From Actinomyces sp. oral taxon 448 str. F0400 (GTDB lineage: Bacteria > Actinomycetota > Actinomycetes > Actinomycetales > Actinomycetaceae), in assembly GCF_000220835.1 (NCBI RefSeq), contig NZ_GL985606.1:2355480-2419479 (forward strand): a DNA stretch of 64,000 bases, written 5' to 3'. The position numbers and the translations under genes were made by a program. This document shows positions 37,240-45,994 of the stretch, piece after piece (the first letter of the stretch is position 1; every line of letters starts with the position of its first letter). The notes beneath the pieces are model-generated. The model was not told the origin of the DNA, searched no databases, and worked only from the letters and a program-made list of their open reading frames with translations.

Positions 37240-37513
37240 CTCGGGCCGCGAAGCGACGGGCTCAGTCGATGCGTCCTGCCGGGGTTTCTCGATGCGGATG
37301 AACTCGGCCTTGTGCAGGGAGCCCGCCGCCTCGGCCTGCGCGCCCGCGTAGGAGTCACCCCTGGATCCCCATCGGGGTGACCGCCAGGAAGTCGAAGAAG
37401 TCGAACCTCTCATCGATTTTCAGGAAGTCCCGGATCATCGCCAGGACCCGACCGGCCTCCACTGCAATTCTCACGGTTTCTAGTGAAGGAATCAGGTTCG
37501 TACAGGCGCTCAC
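37240..37513 (-). pseudogene. Frameshifted gene remnant, family not recognised
   Basis: From GTG 37513 the minus strand reads MSACTNLIPSLETV, then AGRVLAMIRDFLKIDERFDFF, and stops at 37355 after MGIQG. Removing one G from the run before the stop continues into a second frame (DSYAGAQAEAAGSLHKAEFIRIEKP) in which nearly every third base is G or C. Both parts therefore look like one broken gene. The 3' end is lost near the glgB stop. I cannot name the family. Confidence 0.35.
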
Positions 37514-38328
37514 CGGCTGTATTTGAGATGAGCTGCATTCAATGTAGCCGTGCTCGTTGCAGAGATACTGTCATCCGTACTGGCCGGAATCAAGTCCTCA
37601 AAGTCGCCCTGATCGTCGGCGTCCTGGTACAAGGCGCGCATTATCCCGAATCGGGTCGTTCCAGGCTTCGGTGCAGGCCAGTCTGCGGGCGGCCGTCACA
37701 TCACTTACATCACTGGGGACTCCGCGGTGACAGCAGGCGGTTCCATGGCGACGGACGCCACGAGGCGAGCCCTGGCACGGCGATGCGGCTGTCGGTCGGG
37801 CTCCGGCCGAGGCCGCCGGGAGATTCGAACACGGGCCCGGGGTCGCCCGGGCCACGGACTCGACGGACGCATCCGCGCTCCCCCTGCGGGCGCGGAGTAA
37901 AGGTGCTCCCACCGAGCGACCTCACCGGCATGGTATCGGTCACCGATGTCGTCCACTCCGGCATCTGCGCCGGGTCCGGGCCGTCCTTTTCGAGGCGGCC
38001 CGGCAGCGCCGCCTGGTCCACTTCGTCCGCACCGCCTCCGAACTCGGGCCGACCCGCCTCCGAACCAGCGGGCGACGAGGGGCGACATCGATGCCCGTGC
38101 CCGCCCGCCGCGCCCCCGCCGACCTCCGTCGGAGCGCATGAACACCGAATCGTGCCGTGTGCGACATCCGCTCCCCAGGCGCCGCACCACGGGCTTGGGT
38201 ATCCTCGCAGTGTACGCACTGGGGCAGACGGGTTCGACGCCCAGTTTCGCGCCCCGTCTTCCCGAATGCCCGCCGAAATCCTGTGCAAGATCTTGCACGC
38301 CGCTCCGAAGCCCGACAGGGGAAGAAGA
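37514..38328. other. Long gap before glgP, mostly non-coding
   Basis: About 815 bases before the glgP start. The frame of glgP is open back to 37483 but the translation has no homology-like features and poor coding bias. The region contains CAGTG-TACG-CACTG near 38207-38220 and a 16-bp perfect palindrome at 38283-38298. No gene or tRNA could be supported. Confidence 0.55.
38283..38298. promoter_or_regulatory. 16-bp perfect palindrome upstream of glgP
   Basis: GTGCAAGATCTTGCAC, perfectly symmetric, ends 30 bases before the glgP ATG. TTGCA/TGCAA half-sites are typical of LacI-family sugar regulators, including MalR-type operators of actinobacteria. It is probably an operator controlling glycogen breakdown. 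Confidence 0.55.
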
Positions 38329-40704
38329 ATGACGCAGAACCTGGTTTCCACCGTACCCTCCCAGGTGCGGGCGGTCTCCGGCCGCTCCGCCGCGGCCTCC
38401 ACCGAGATGGAGGTGTGGCAGGGCCTGTCCGCGGCCGTCGTCGACGCCGTTGCCGATAATTGGCACGCCACCGAGCAGAAGTACCGCGCGGGCCGGATGG
38501 AGCACTATTTCTCCGCCGAATTCCTCATGGGACGCGCACTTCTGAACAACCTCACCAACCTCGGCCTGGTCGAGCAGGCCCGCCAGGCGGTGAACGCCTT
38601 CGGCCAGAATCTCACCGACATTCTCGAGCAGGAGCCAGACGCCGCTCTGGGCAACGGCGGCCTCGGACGCCTGGCCGCCTGCTTCCTGGATTCATGCGCC
38701 ACCCTTGAGCTGCCGGTCGCCGGCTACGGCATCCTCTACCGCTACGGCCTGTTCAAGCAGCTGTTCGAGAACGGCTTCCAGACCGAGCACCCGGACCCGT
38801 GGATGGAGGAGGGCTACCCCTTCGTCATCCGCCGCGAGGAGGCCCAGCGGCTCGTCCGCTACAACGACCTGATCGTGCGCGCCATCCCCTACGACATGCC
38901 GATCACCGGCTACGGCACGCGCAACGTCAACACGCTGCGCCTGTGGAGGGCCGAGAGCGTCGAGGAGTTCGACTACGACGCCTTCAACTCCCAGCACTTC
39001 ACCGACGCCATCGTCGAGCGCGAGCGCACCGCGGACATCTCCCGCGTCCTCTACCCCAACGACACCACCTACGAGGGAAAAGTGTTGCGGGTGCGTCAGC
39101 AGTACTTCTTCTGCTCGGCCTCTCTGCAAGAGATCATCGACAACTATGTCGCCCACCATGGCGAGGATCTCACCGGCTTCGCCGACTTCAACTCCGTCCA
39201 ACTCAACGACACCCACCCGGTGCTCGCCATCCCCGAACTCATGCGCCTGCTCATGGACGAGCACGGCCTGGGGTGGGAGGACGCCTGGGCGGTGGTCTCC
39301 AAGACTTTCGCCTACACCAATCACACGGTGCTCGCCGAGGCCCTGGAGACCTGGGAGGTGTCGATTTTCGAACGCCTCTTCCCGCGCATCCTGGAGATCG
39401 TCCGCGAGATCGACCGCCGCTTCCGCCTCGAGCTGACCGAGCGCGGCATCGGGCAGGACGTTATCGACTACATCGCCCCCATCAGCGGCGACAAGGTCCG
39501 TATGGCCTGGATCGCCTGCTACGCCTCCTACTCGATCAACGGAGTCGCGGCTCTGCACACTGATATCCTCAAGCGCGACACCCTCAAGGACTGGTACGCC
39601 ATCTGGCCCGAGCGCTTCAACAACAAGACCAACGGCGTGACCCCGCGCCGCTGGCTGCGTCAGTGCAACCCGCGGCTGTCCGCCCTGCTCGACGACGTCA
39701 CCGGTTCGGACGCCTGGGTGCGCGACCTGACCGTGCTCGGAGACTTCACCGGCGCCGTCGACGGCGCTGACGGCGCTGTTCTCCTGGACCGCCTGACAGA
39801 GGTCAAGCACGCCAACAAGGTCGACTTCGCCGCCTGGACGGCCGAGCGCGAGGGCATCGAGATCAGCCCCGACGCGATTTTCGACGTCCAGATCAAGCGC
39901 CTTCATGAGTACAAGCGCCAACTGCTCAACGCGATCTACATCCTGGACCTGTACTTCCGGATGAAGGACGACCCGTCGCTGGAGGTCCCGCCGCGCGTTT
40001 TCATTTTCGGTGCTAAAGCCGCCCCCGGGTACATTCGCGCCAAGGCGATCATCAAACTGATCAACACGGTGGCCGAGCTGGTCAACAACGATCCGGTGGT
40101 CTCCAGGACGCTCAAGGTTGTCTTCGTCCATAACTACAACGTCTCCCCCGCCGAGCACATCATCCCGGCCGCCGACATCTCCGAGCAGATCTCGATGGCC
40201 GGCAAGGAGGCCTCGGGCACGTCCAACATGAAATTCATGATGAACGGCGCCCTGACCCTGGGCACGCTCGACGGTGCGAACGTCGAGATCCTCGACGCCG
40301 TGGGGTCCGAGAACGCCTACATTTTCGGCGCCACCGAGGACGAGCTCCCCGCCCTGCGCGCGACCTATGACCCACGTGCCGCCTACGAGACCGTCCCCGG
40401 TCTCAGACGCGTCCTGGACGCCTTCACCGACGGCACCCTGGACGACAACGGCTCCGGCTGGTTCGCCGACCTGCGCCGCAGCCTCCTGGAGACGACCCAC
40501 GAACCCGCCGACGTCTACTACGTGCTGGGCGACTTCGCCGCCTACCGCGAGACCAGGGACCGGATGGCCGCCGACTACGCCGACCAGCGCGCCTGGCAGC
40601 GCAAGGTGTGGGTCAACATCACCGGCTCGGGCCGCTTCTCCTCCGACCGCACGATCAACGACTACGCGAGGGTCTGGAATATCCGACCCGAACCGATCGC
40701 CTGA
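38329..40704 (+). CDS. glgP: Glycogen/maltodextrin phosphorylase
   Basis: GT35 phosphorylase that releases glucose-1-phosphate from alpha-glucan ends. 791 residues from ATG 38329, with AGGGGAAGAAG just upstream. The PLP lysine is K635 in SNMKFMMNGALTLGTLDGAN. LGNGGLGRLAACFLDS, YGILYRYGLF and NDTHPVLAIPELMRLL are family motifs. No obvious AMP/phosphoserine regulatory N-terminus is present. It is followed by a strong terminator. Confidence 0.97.
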   Translation: MTQNLVSTVPSQVRAVSGRSAAASTEMEVWQGLSAAVVDAVADNWHATEQKYRAGRMEHYFSAEFLMGRALLNNLTNLGLVEQARQAVNAFGQNLTDILEQEPDAALGNGGLGRLAACFLDSCATLELPVAGYGILYRYGLFKQLFENGFQTEHPDPWMEEGYPFVIRREEAQRLVRYNDLIVRAIPYDMPITGYGTRNVNTLRLWRAESVEEFDYDAFNSQHFTDAIVERERTADISRVLYPNDTTYEGKVLRVRQQYFFCSASLQEIIDNYVAHHGEDLTGFADFNSVQLNDTHPVLAIPELMRLLMDEHGLGWEDAWAVVSKTFAYTNHTVLAEALETWEVSIFERLFPRILEIVREIDRRFRLELTERGIGQDVIDYIAPISGDKVRMAWIACYASYSINGVAALHTDILKRDTLKDWYAIWPERFNNKTNGVTPRRWLRQCNPRLSALLDDVTGSDAWVRDLTVLGDFTGAVDGADGAVLLDRLTEVKHANKVDFAAWTAEREGIEISPDAIFDVQIKRLHEYKRQLLNAIYILDLYFRMKDDPSLEVPPRVFIFGAKAAPGYIRAKAIIKLINTVAELVNNDPVVSRTLKVVFVHNYNVSPAEHIIPAADISEQISMAGKEASGTSNMKFMMNGALTLGTLDGANVEILDAVGSENAYIFGATEDELPALRATYDPRAAYETVPGLRRVLDAFTDGTLDDNGSGWFADLRRSLLETTHEPADVYYVLGDFAAYRETRDRMAADYADQRAWQRKVWVNITGSGRFSSDRTINDYARVWNIRPEPIA

Positions 40705-40730
40705 CCCGACCGCACTCGGTTCACGGCTCG

Positions 40731-40771
40731 CGTCGGCGGCCCGGTCCCAGCTCGGGACCGGGCCGCCGACG
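40731..40771 (+). terminator. glgP terminator hairpin
   Basis: An 18-bp perfect GC-rich stem around the loop AGCTC, about 27 bases after the glgP stop, with no T-run. Confidence 0.85.
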
Positions 40772-40822
40772 TCTGCACTCCCGCACACATTCAGTTCTTC
40801 TTTCCCCATCTCTCGCCGCCAT

Positions 40823-40871
40823 CGAGATCGGGTGAAAAATTCACCGAGATCGGTAGAAACTGGCGTATACT
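40823..40871 (+). promoter_or_regulatory. Direct and inverted repeats with a -10 box before the AbiEi-like gene
   Basis: CGAGATCGG occurs at 40823-40831 and 40844-40852, two helical turns apart, with GGTGAA-AAA-TTCACC between them. A good -10 (TATACT, 40866-40871) follows. The arrangement suggests autoregulation by the downstream AbiEi-type protein. Confidence 0.5.
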
Positions 40872-40949
40872 CCTCACTGAGGCGGATATTTTATCCACAA
40901 GGGTCTCTATCTCTGGCATTAACTCCTGATCTCGACGCACTCTGGCGCC

Positions 40950-42035
40950 ATGGATGACCCGACGCCATCACATCCACAGCATCCTTGGATCCGAGGCACC
41001 GACCTCACCCCCGCCGAGCTGCGCGCCGCACTGGACAGCGGGCGCATCGTCCGGGTGCGCCGCAACCTCTACCTGCCGCGTCCCGACGGCATCGAGGCCC
41101 GGGCCTTCGTCAGCGAGGCCCACCGCGCGCTTCTCGATCAGCTGCGCAGCGAATCCATCAACGGCGTCGTGTGTCTGGAATCCGCCGCTGTCCTGCATGG
41201 CGCCACGCCGTTGACTCCGCACCGCACGGTTCATCTCGTCGTGGGGTGGAACGCGGGCGGGATGAAGCTGGGTGAGGCCGACCAGCCGCCGTTCGACGCT
41301 CCCGGTAGAGTCGATCGTCGCCGCAGGCTCGCCCAGCGCGCCGTCGCACGTCACAGGTACCCGGTGCCGCAGGCCGACATCGTCGAGATCCGCGGCATGC
41401 GCGTGACCAGCCTCGAGCGCACGATGGAGGACTGCGCACGGTTCCTGGAGCCCGATCGTGGTCTGGCAGTGGTGGATTCACTGATCGCGGTCGCCGTCGG
41501 AGCCAGTGCGAGCGCCAGGCCGTGGGACCGACGCGAGCAGATCGATGGTCTGGCCGCCGCCACGCGCGAGCTCGTCCTGGAGCGGCTGGATGGACGACGC
41601 AGGGAGCGCGGCCTTCGGCGCGCACGCGCGATCCTGGCGGCGGCGACGCCCTGGAGTCAGTCCCCGTGGGAGAGTGAAGCGCGCAGGCAGTGCCTGGTCG
41701 GCGGAATCGGCGCCATGGCGCCGCAGCTGCCCGTCGACGCGATGGGAGTGCGCTTCTACGCCGATCTGGGCTGGCTGACCGCCAGGCACATCCTCGAGGT
41801 CGACGACACGATGAAGTACCGCATGAATTCCGAAACGATCCTGCAGCAGCAGGGCGGGCGCGAGGATGCGATCCGCGATGTCGGCTTCTCCATTTCCCGC
41901 GTCGCACCGGACGAGCTCCGCGCGCCCGGTGTTCTAGCCGAGCACCTGCGTGAAGCCCTGCCGCAATCAGTTTGTGAAACCAGGCCGGTCACCGTCCTGC
42001 GAACCAGACGCGAGAAGCGCACCTCGCGCCCCTGA
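40950..42035 (+). CDS. AbiEi-type winged-helix protein with C-terminal DUF559 domain
   Basis: 361 residues. The N-terminus (LTPAELRAALDSGRIVRVRRNLYLP) is an AbiEi antitoxin-like winged helix. The C-terminus (SPWESEARRQCL, then YADLGWLTARHILEVDDTMKYR) matches the DUF559/Vsr-like nuclease fold with E, D, E-x-D and K positions in place. Such single genes are frequent in actinobacteria; in true type IV systems AbiEi is paired with an AbiEii nucleotidyltransferase toxin, and none is present here. The role is unknown: orphan antitoxin, regulator or nuclease. Confidence 0.8.
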   Translation: MDDPTPSHPQHPWIRGTDLTPAELRAALDSGRIVRVRRNLYLPRPDGIEARAFVSEAHRALLDQLRSESINGVVCLESAAVLHGATPLTPHRTVHLVVGWNAGGMKLGEADQPPFDAPGRVDRRRRLAQRAVARHRYPVPQADIVEIRGMRVTSLERTMEDCARFLEPDRGLAVVDSLIAVAVGASASARPWDRREQIDGLAAATRELVLERLDGRRRERGLRRARAILAAATPWSQSPWESEARRQCLVGGIGAMAPQLPVDAMGVRFYADLGWLTARHILEVDDTMKYRMNSETILQQQGGREDAIRDVGFSISRVAPDELRAPGVLAEHLREALPQSVCETRPVTVLRTRREKRTSRP

Positions 42036-42109
42036 CCTGGCCCTTCCCCCCCCCCGCCGACGCCGTTGCACATTCGGGTCGGTCGCATCGCGCGCCCGGA
42101 CCGCCCCGT

Positions 42110-42151
42110 CGGCGACGGCGCCGGGCGAGCGCTCGTCCGGCGCCGTCGCCG
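42110..42151. terminator. Bidirectional terminator between convergent genes
   Basis: A 15-bp perfect stem (CGGCGACGGCGCCGG with its complement) around a 12-nt loop that is itself nearly palindromic (CGAGCGCTCG). It lies between the stops of the AbiEi-like gene and the thioredoxin-TPR gene. Confidence 0.85.
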
Positions 42152-42152
42152 G

Positions 42153-43100
42153 TCAGAAGAGCAACGCCGCCAGCTGCCGGCGGGCTCTCGCCACCTCGGG
42201 GGTGGAGGAGCCGATGACGTCGAAGAGCTCGAGCAGCCGCATGCGCGCGGTCTCCCGCTCCTCGCCGGCGTGAGAGCGGACGGCTTCCAGACCACGGCCC
42301 AGCGCAGCGTTGACGTCCCCGAGCGCCAGGGCCGCATCCGCCCCCGCCACCTGCTCCTCAACGCTCGCATCCGGTGCGTCCGCGGCGGCGAGCAGGGCGC
42401 GGGGGTCCTCACCATCCATGCGTCCGAGCATACGGATCTGGTTGCGAGCCGCCTTGAGGTCGGCATCCGCCGGACTCTGCGCGATGGCGTGGTCGTAGAC
42501 CTCCTCGGCGGCGGCGTAGTCGCCTCGCTCCATGGCCTCACGGGCCTGGCGCTCCACCTCGGTCTCCTCCTCGGGTTCGTCCGGCTCCGACTCGACCTCC
42601 GACGCGAGGCGCCCGGAAACGCCGTTGCGGGCGGCCAACTCGAGCACCTGGTCGAGCAGCTGGCGCAGCTGGTCGACGGGAACCGACCCCTGGAACAGCG
42701 GCACCGGCTGCCCCGCGATCAGAGCGATAACCGTCGGTACTGCCGCGGCCTGAAGAGCCTGGGCGACCTCGGCGGCGGCATCGACGTCCACACGTGCCAG
42801 CTCGAAACGGCCCGCATACTCCCGAGCGAGGGTCTCAAGCTGCCCGGCGAGCTCCGTGGAGGCCTGGGAGCGCGACGTGTGAAGAACGACCACGACCGGT
42901 ACTCGGGTGGAGAGCTCGGCGACATCGCGCAGTGACGCGGCGTCGACGTCAACGACCAGCGGCGCCGAAACGACGGATCCCGCTGCCGAGCCGGAGGCCG
43001 CCGTCTCTCCCGCTCCCGTTCCAGAACCCGATGCGCCTCCCGCGGCAGCATCCTTCCGAGGTGCGAGTGTGGACAGGTCCACGGCGCCGAACATGCTCAT
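42153..43100 (-). CDS. Thioredoxin-TPR protein (CnoX/YbbN-like) without CxxC
   Basis: 315 residues: a Gly/Ala/Ser-rich N-terminus (20-45), a thioredoxin-like domain (about 50-150), an acidic linker (EVESEPDEPEEETE) and a C-terminal TPR-like helical domain. CnoX proteins are chaperedoxins that hold oxidised proteins. Here the active-site position reads LHTSRSQAS, with no cysteine, so redox activity should be absent and only a holdase or scaffold role is possible. The start has AGGCACCTC before the ATG. Confidence 0.85.
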   Translation of the reverse strand: MSMFGAVDLSTLAPRKDAAAGGASGSGTGAGETAASGSAAGSVVSAPLVVDVDAASLRDVAELSTRVPVVVVLHTSRSQASTELAGQLETLAREYAGRFELARVDVDAAAEVAQALQAAAVPTVIALIAGQPVPLFQGSVPVDQLRQLLDQVLELAARNGVSGRLASEVESEPDEPEEETEVERQAREAMERGDYAAAEEVYDHAIAQSPADADLKAARNQIRMLGRMDGEDPRALLAAADAPDASVEEQVAGADAALALGDVNAALGRGLEAVRSHAGEERETARMRLLELFDVIGSSTPEVARARRQLAALLF

Positions 43101-43214
43101 GAGGTGCCTTTCCCGGGCAGAAGCCCGATGGTGGATCGAAGTGGTGACGAATACGGGGCGAGATGAAGCGTACCGGGGGCGCTGGCGAGGCCCGGCCGGT
43201 GAGGCCCGCGGAAT

Positions 43215-44222
43215 TCAGTCCGGCGACTGGGAATCGTCCCGGGTGACCGACGTCAGCACGTGCACCGTGCCCAGGGTGACTGCCTGGGAGCCGGAGGCGG
43301 CGACCGGAATCGAGAATGCGACAACAGCCTCGTGGGAGGCTGTGACTGTGCCGACAACGTCGGTGTTCTCCCCCAGCATGGCGGCGACCTGCTCCTGCAC
43401 ATTGTACTTGGAACGGGCGACCGTGCGCTTGTACAGGACGTCGAAAGTGAGCGTCGTGAACACGATGGCCCCGTTGTCAGTCGTCCGCAGTCCGCGGAAG
43501 CCGTCACCGCCGGGGCTAGCGGTCACCGACACCTCGCCGGCGGCGGAGACGTCCAGGCTACGGCGTGCGGCGATGTATCGGCGCAGCTCCTCATCCGCGA
43601 ACGCTTTGCCGTTGTCCCCGTCGGGATTGTTCAGGGCGTCGATGTAAGCATTCAGAACTTCCTGCGGCGTGGCGACCAGCCCGTCGGCATCGGCGTCGAC
43701 CTGCGCGCTGCCCACCGAGGCCGTATTCGTGGAGGGCACCTCGACGCCGGGGAACAGCCGCACCCAGGCCCACAGCTCGAAGTTCTCGCGCGCAGTGCCC
43801 TGGGTCAGAGCCAGCAGATAGGGCACGTTGGTCTCGTCGGCCTCGGTGAGCGTCAGGGCGATGCGCGGGAAATCGGTGGTCAGGCCCACGGTTCCGGCCT
43901 GGCTGTCGGTCGTGAAGTGGTCGATCTCGGTGTCGTCGTTAGTCGCTGTGGCGACTGCGTACTCCTCGGTCCGCACGCGAGCGGCCGGCCCGGTGAGATA
44001 CCCGTTCAACAGTTCGGTCTTCTTCTGGGCATCGGCCGCGTCCATGCCGCTCTGAATCCGCTCGAGGACGGCCGTGAGACGTTCGCTGTCCAGGACCGGC
44101 TGAGCCGTCGAGGTCCCGGTGGCCTCGAGCGACGGGGGGGCGTCCCGCGAACACGCGGCGAGGGCGGCGCTGACGGCGGTCGCCGCAGCAGAGGTGAGAA
44201 GGGCTCGGCGGCTGGTCATCAT
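43215..44222 (-). CDS. Secreted lipoprotein of unknown function
   Basis: 335 residues with a Sec/Tat-type signal and lipobox: MTSRRALLTSAAATAVSAAL followed by AAC with the lipid-attached cysteine near residue 24. The mature part is mixed alpha/beta with no recognised motif. It overlaps the upstream membrane-protein gene by 4 nt, so both are probably translated together and act at the cell surface. The exact family is unknown. Confidence 0.8.
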   Translation of the reverse strand: MMTSRRALLTSAAATAVSAALAACSRDAPPSLEATGTSTAQPVLDSERLTAVLERIQSGMDAADAQKKTELLNGYLTGPAARVRTEEYAVATATNDDTEIDHFTTDSQAGTVGLTTDFPRIALTLTEADETNVPYLLALTQGTARENFELWAWVRLFPGVEVPSTNTASVGSAQVDADADGLVATPQEVLNAYIDALNNPDGDNGKAFADEELRRYIAARRSLDVSAAGEVSVTASPGGDGFRGLRTTDNGAIVFTTLTFDVLYKRTVARSKYNVQEQVAAMLGENTDVVGTVTASHEAVVAFSIPVAASGSQAVTLGTVHVLTSVTRDDSQSPD

Positions 44223-45655
44223 GCGTGCTCCTCGTCATCGGGACTCGTGGACGCGTCGTCGCTCACATCGTCGGCCCCTTGCTCGTCGGACTGTCGCTGG
44301 GGCTCCACCGTCCAATTCTGCGCCCGGGCCGGGAGGGAGAAGGCCTGCTCCTGCTGGGCCTGTCCGTCTCCGTCTCCGTAACCCGAATAGGCCGATTCGG
44401 AATAGGCCGGCCCGGACAACGCCTGCGTCTCATCCTGCCGATCCTCACCCTGGCCGTCCCCGTAACCGGCCTGGACCTGACCGTCCCCGTAACCGTAGTC
44501 GTAGCCCGAATAAGCGAAATTCGAGAACGTTTGCGTCTCCTGTTCGGCAGGCGCATAGGGGGACACGTCCTGCGCCCCCTGCGTCGTCCAGTAGGCTGCC
44601 GATTCGGGCGCGGCGGCGCCATAGAATGCCTCGGTCTCACCGGATGCGCCGTTCGGATCGTCGGAATACCCGGAGGAATACCCGTTATAGCCCATATCGG
44701 GGTACTCCCCCGCCTGATCGGAGGCGGGCGCCTGCGGCACATCGGGGGCCTCGACGCCGTCGAGGTAGACCCGGCCCGTGCGTGGGTCGACCCACTCCTC
44801 CCCGGCGGCCTCGGCCCGTTCCTTCTCCCGCATCTCCCGGCGTGAGAGCGCGCGATTCGGATCGCTGATCTGCGGGAATCCGGCGGTGACGACTCCGTCG
44901 GCCTGCGCCAGCCGCGCGGCCCGCTCGGCGGAGCGAGCGCGCCTCTGCTGATCCGCCCGGCGCATCTGAATGTCAATGAGGAAGAGGAAGACGCCGATGA
45001 GCAGCAGGACGCCGCCGCCGATCAGCCCGGGGACGAGCCGCGGGGTGGAGACCGTGCGCGGCCAGGACATCGAGAGGTCGGGGGCGGGCGAGGACCCGTC
45101 GGTGGCGGCCAGGACAACCAGGTCCGGATCCGCGGTGTTCAGGTCGAGAGTCGTCGATCCGGTGCCCGACGCCGTGGTCAGCCACAAGTCGGAACTGGTC
45201 GGATCGGCGTTGGACGCCTCCAGAACGGTGCAGCCGTTCGCGTCCGTGCTCGGTGCGACGGTGGGCTCGGCCGATCCGCCGGGGGCGGGCGACGTCGTCG
45301 GCTCAGCCTCGTCACCGCACCTGGTCGTAACATCGGAGGCCTCCAGCGTGTCCCAATCGGTCAGGCCGGTGACGGACACGTAAGGGTCGTTGGCCAGCCA
45401 CGCCGAGACATCGGACGAATGACCCACCGCGATGAACACGGGATCGGCGTCGCCGGCCGTCGCGGTGATCGTGACATCGGAGTCGACCAGGCCGAGAACG
45501 CCTGGTCGCGTGACGACGTAGTTCTGCTCGGGCTTCGCGGGGAGGGTCGCCTGGGCGGTCGAGCTGGGCCGCCACACGGTGGCGGAGCAGACTGCCAGAG
45601 CGATGACGATCAGGCCGAGAACGGCGATAATCGCACTCAGGATCCGTCGGTTCAC
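44219..45655 (-). CDS. Membrane protein with Tyr/Gly-rich cytoplasmic tail
   Basis: 478 residues: an N-terminal membrane helix (ILSAIIAVLGLIVIALAVC, 5-23), an extracellular domain of about 190 residues rich in Thr/Ser/Asp, a second helix (LIGGGVLLLIGVFLFLIDI near 215-233), a basic segment, then about 200 residues of low complexity rich in Tyr, Gly, Gln and Asp (GYSSGYSDD, SGYDYGYGDGQ). The tail looks disordered and may be cytoplasmic. First gene of a likely membrane protein-lipoprotein pair. No family recognised. Confidence 0.8.
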   Translation of the reverse strand: MNRRILSAIIAVLGLIVIALAVCSATVWRPSSTAQATLPAKPEQNYVVTRPGVLGLVDSDVTITATAGDADPVFIAVGHSSDVSAWLANDPYVSVTGLTDWDTLEASDVTTRCGDEAEPTTSPAPGGSAEPTVAPSTDANGCTVLEASNADPTSSDLWLTTASGTGSTTLDLNTADPDLVVLAATDGSSPAPDLSMSWPRTVSTPRLVPGLIGGGVLLLIGVFLFLIDIQMRRADQQRRARSAERAARLAQADGVVTAGFPQISDPNRALSRREMREKERAEAAGEEWVDPRTGRVYLDGVEAPDVPQAPASDQAGEYPDMGYNGYSSGYSDDPNGASGETEAFYGAAAPESAAYWTTQGAQDVSPYAPAEQETQTFSNFAYSGYDYGYGDGQVQAGYGDGQGEDRQDETQALSGPAYSESAYSGYGDGDGQAQQEQAFSLPARAQNWTVEPQRQSDEQGADDVSDDASTSPDDEEHA

Positions 45656-45994
45656 GACGTGACTCTCCTCAAGATCGTGGACATGGCGCCGCTGTCACCG
45701 GCTGACGCGACCGACGCCGCACTCCACGGCGGCCAGACGCGTGTACCGCCCAGAATCGCACGCCCGTCCGATCCGTGCGAGCGGCCCCGTCGAATATCAC
45801 AGGTCCTGCGCCCTGAGCGGAAGAACCACATCCCGGCGCGGCGCGCCGCTGCGACGTCGTCGACCGCATATGCTCAGCGCCTCCTCCCGCTGCTTCCCCG
45901 TCATCAGGCCCTCAGGACCCAGGCGCGAAAGGGGCTGTCGCGGATACTCTTGTCCCACTGCGGGCCGCAGCGGCCCGCCAGAAGGAGGAGAGAC
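45656..45994. other. Divergent intergenic region
   Basis: About 340 bases between the membrane-protein gene (minus) and the coiled-coil gene (plus). GATACT near 45949 could be a -10 for the latter, and GCGGGCC-GCAGC-GGCCCGC forms a small hairpin directly before its ribosome site AAGGAGGAG. No gene seen. Confidence 0.5.

Noticed and set aside
37828-37870. GATTCGAAC resembling an antisense tRNA T-loop
   Set aside because: The minus-strand T-stem would not pair (CCGTG against CTCCC) and no acceptor or anticodon arm could be built.
37483-38328. In-frame extension of glgP by 282 codons
   Set aside because: The ribosome site AGGGGAAGAAG and the normal family start are at 38329, and the extension has poor coding bias.
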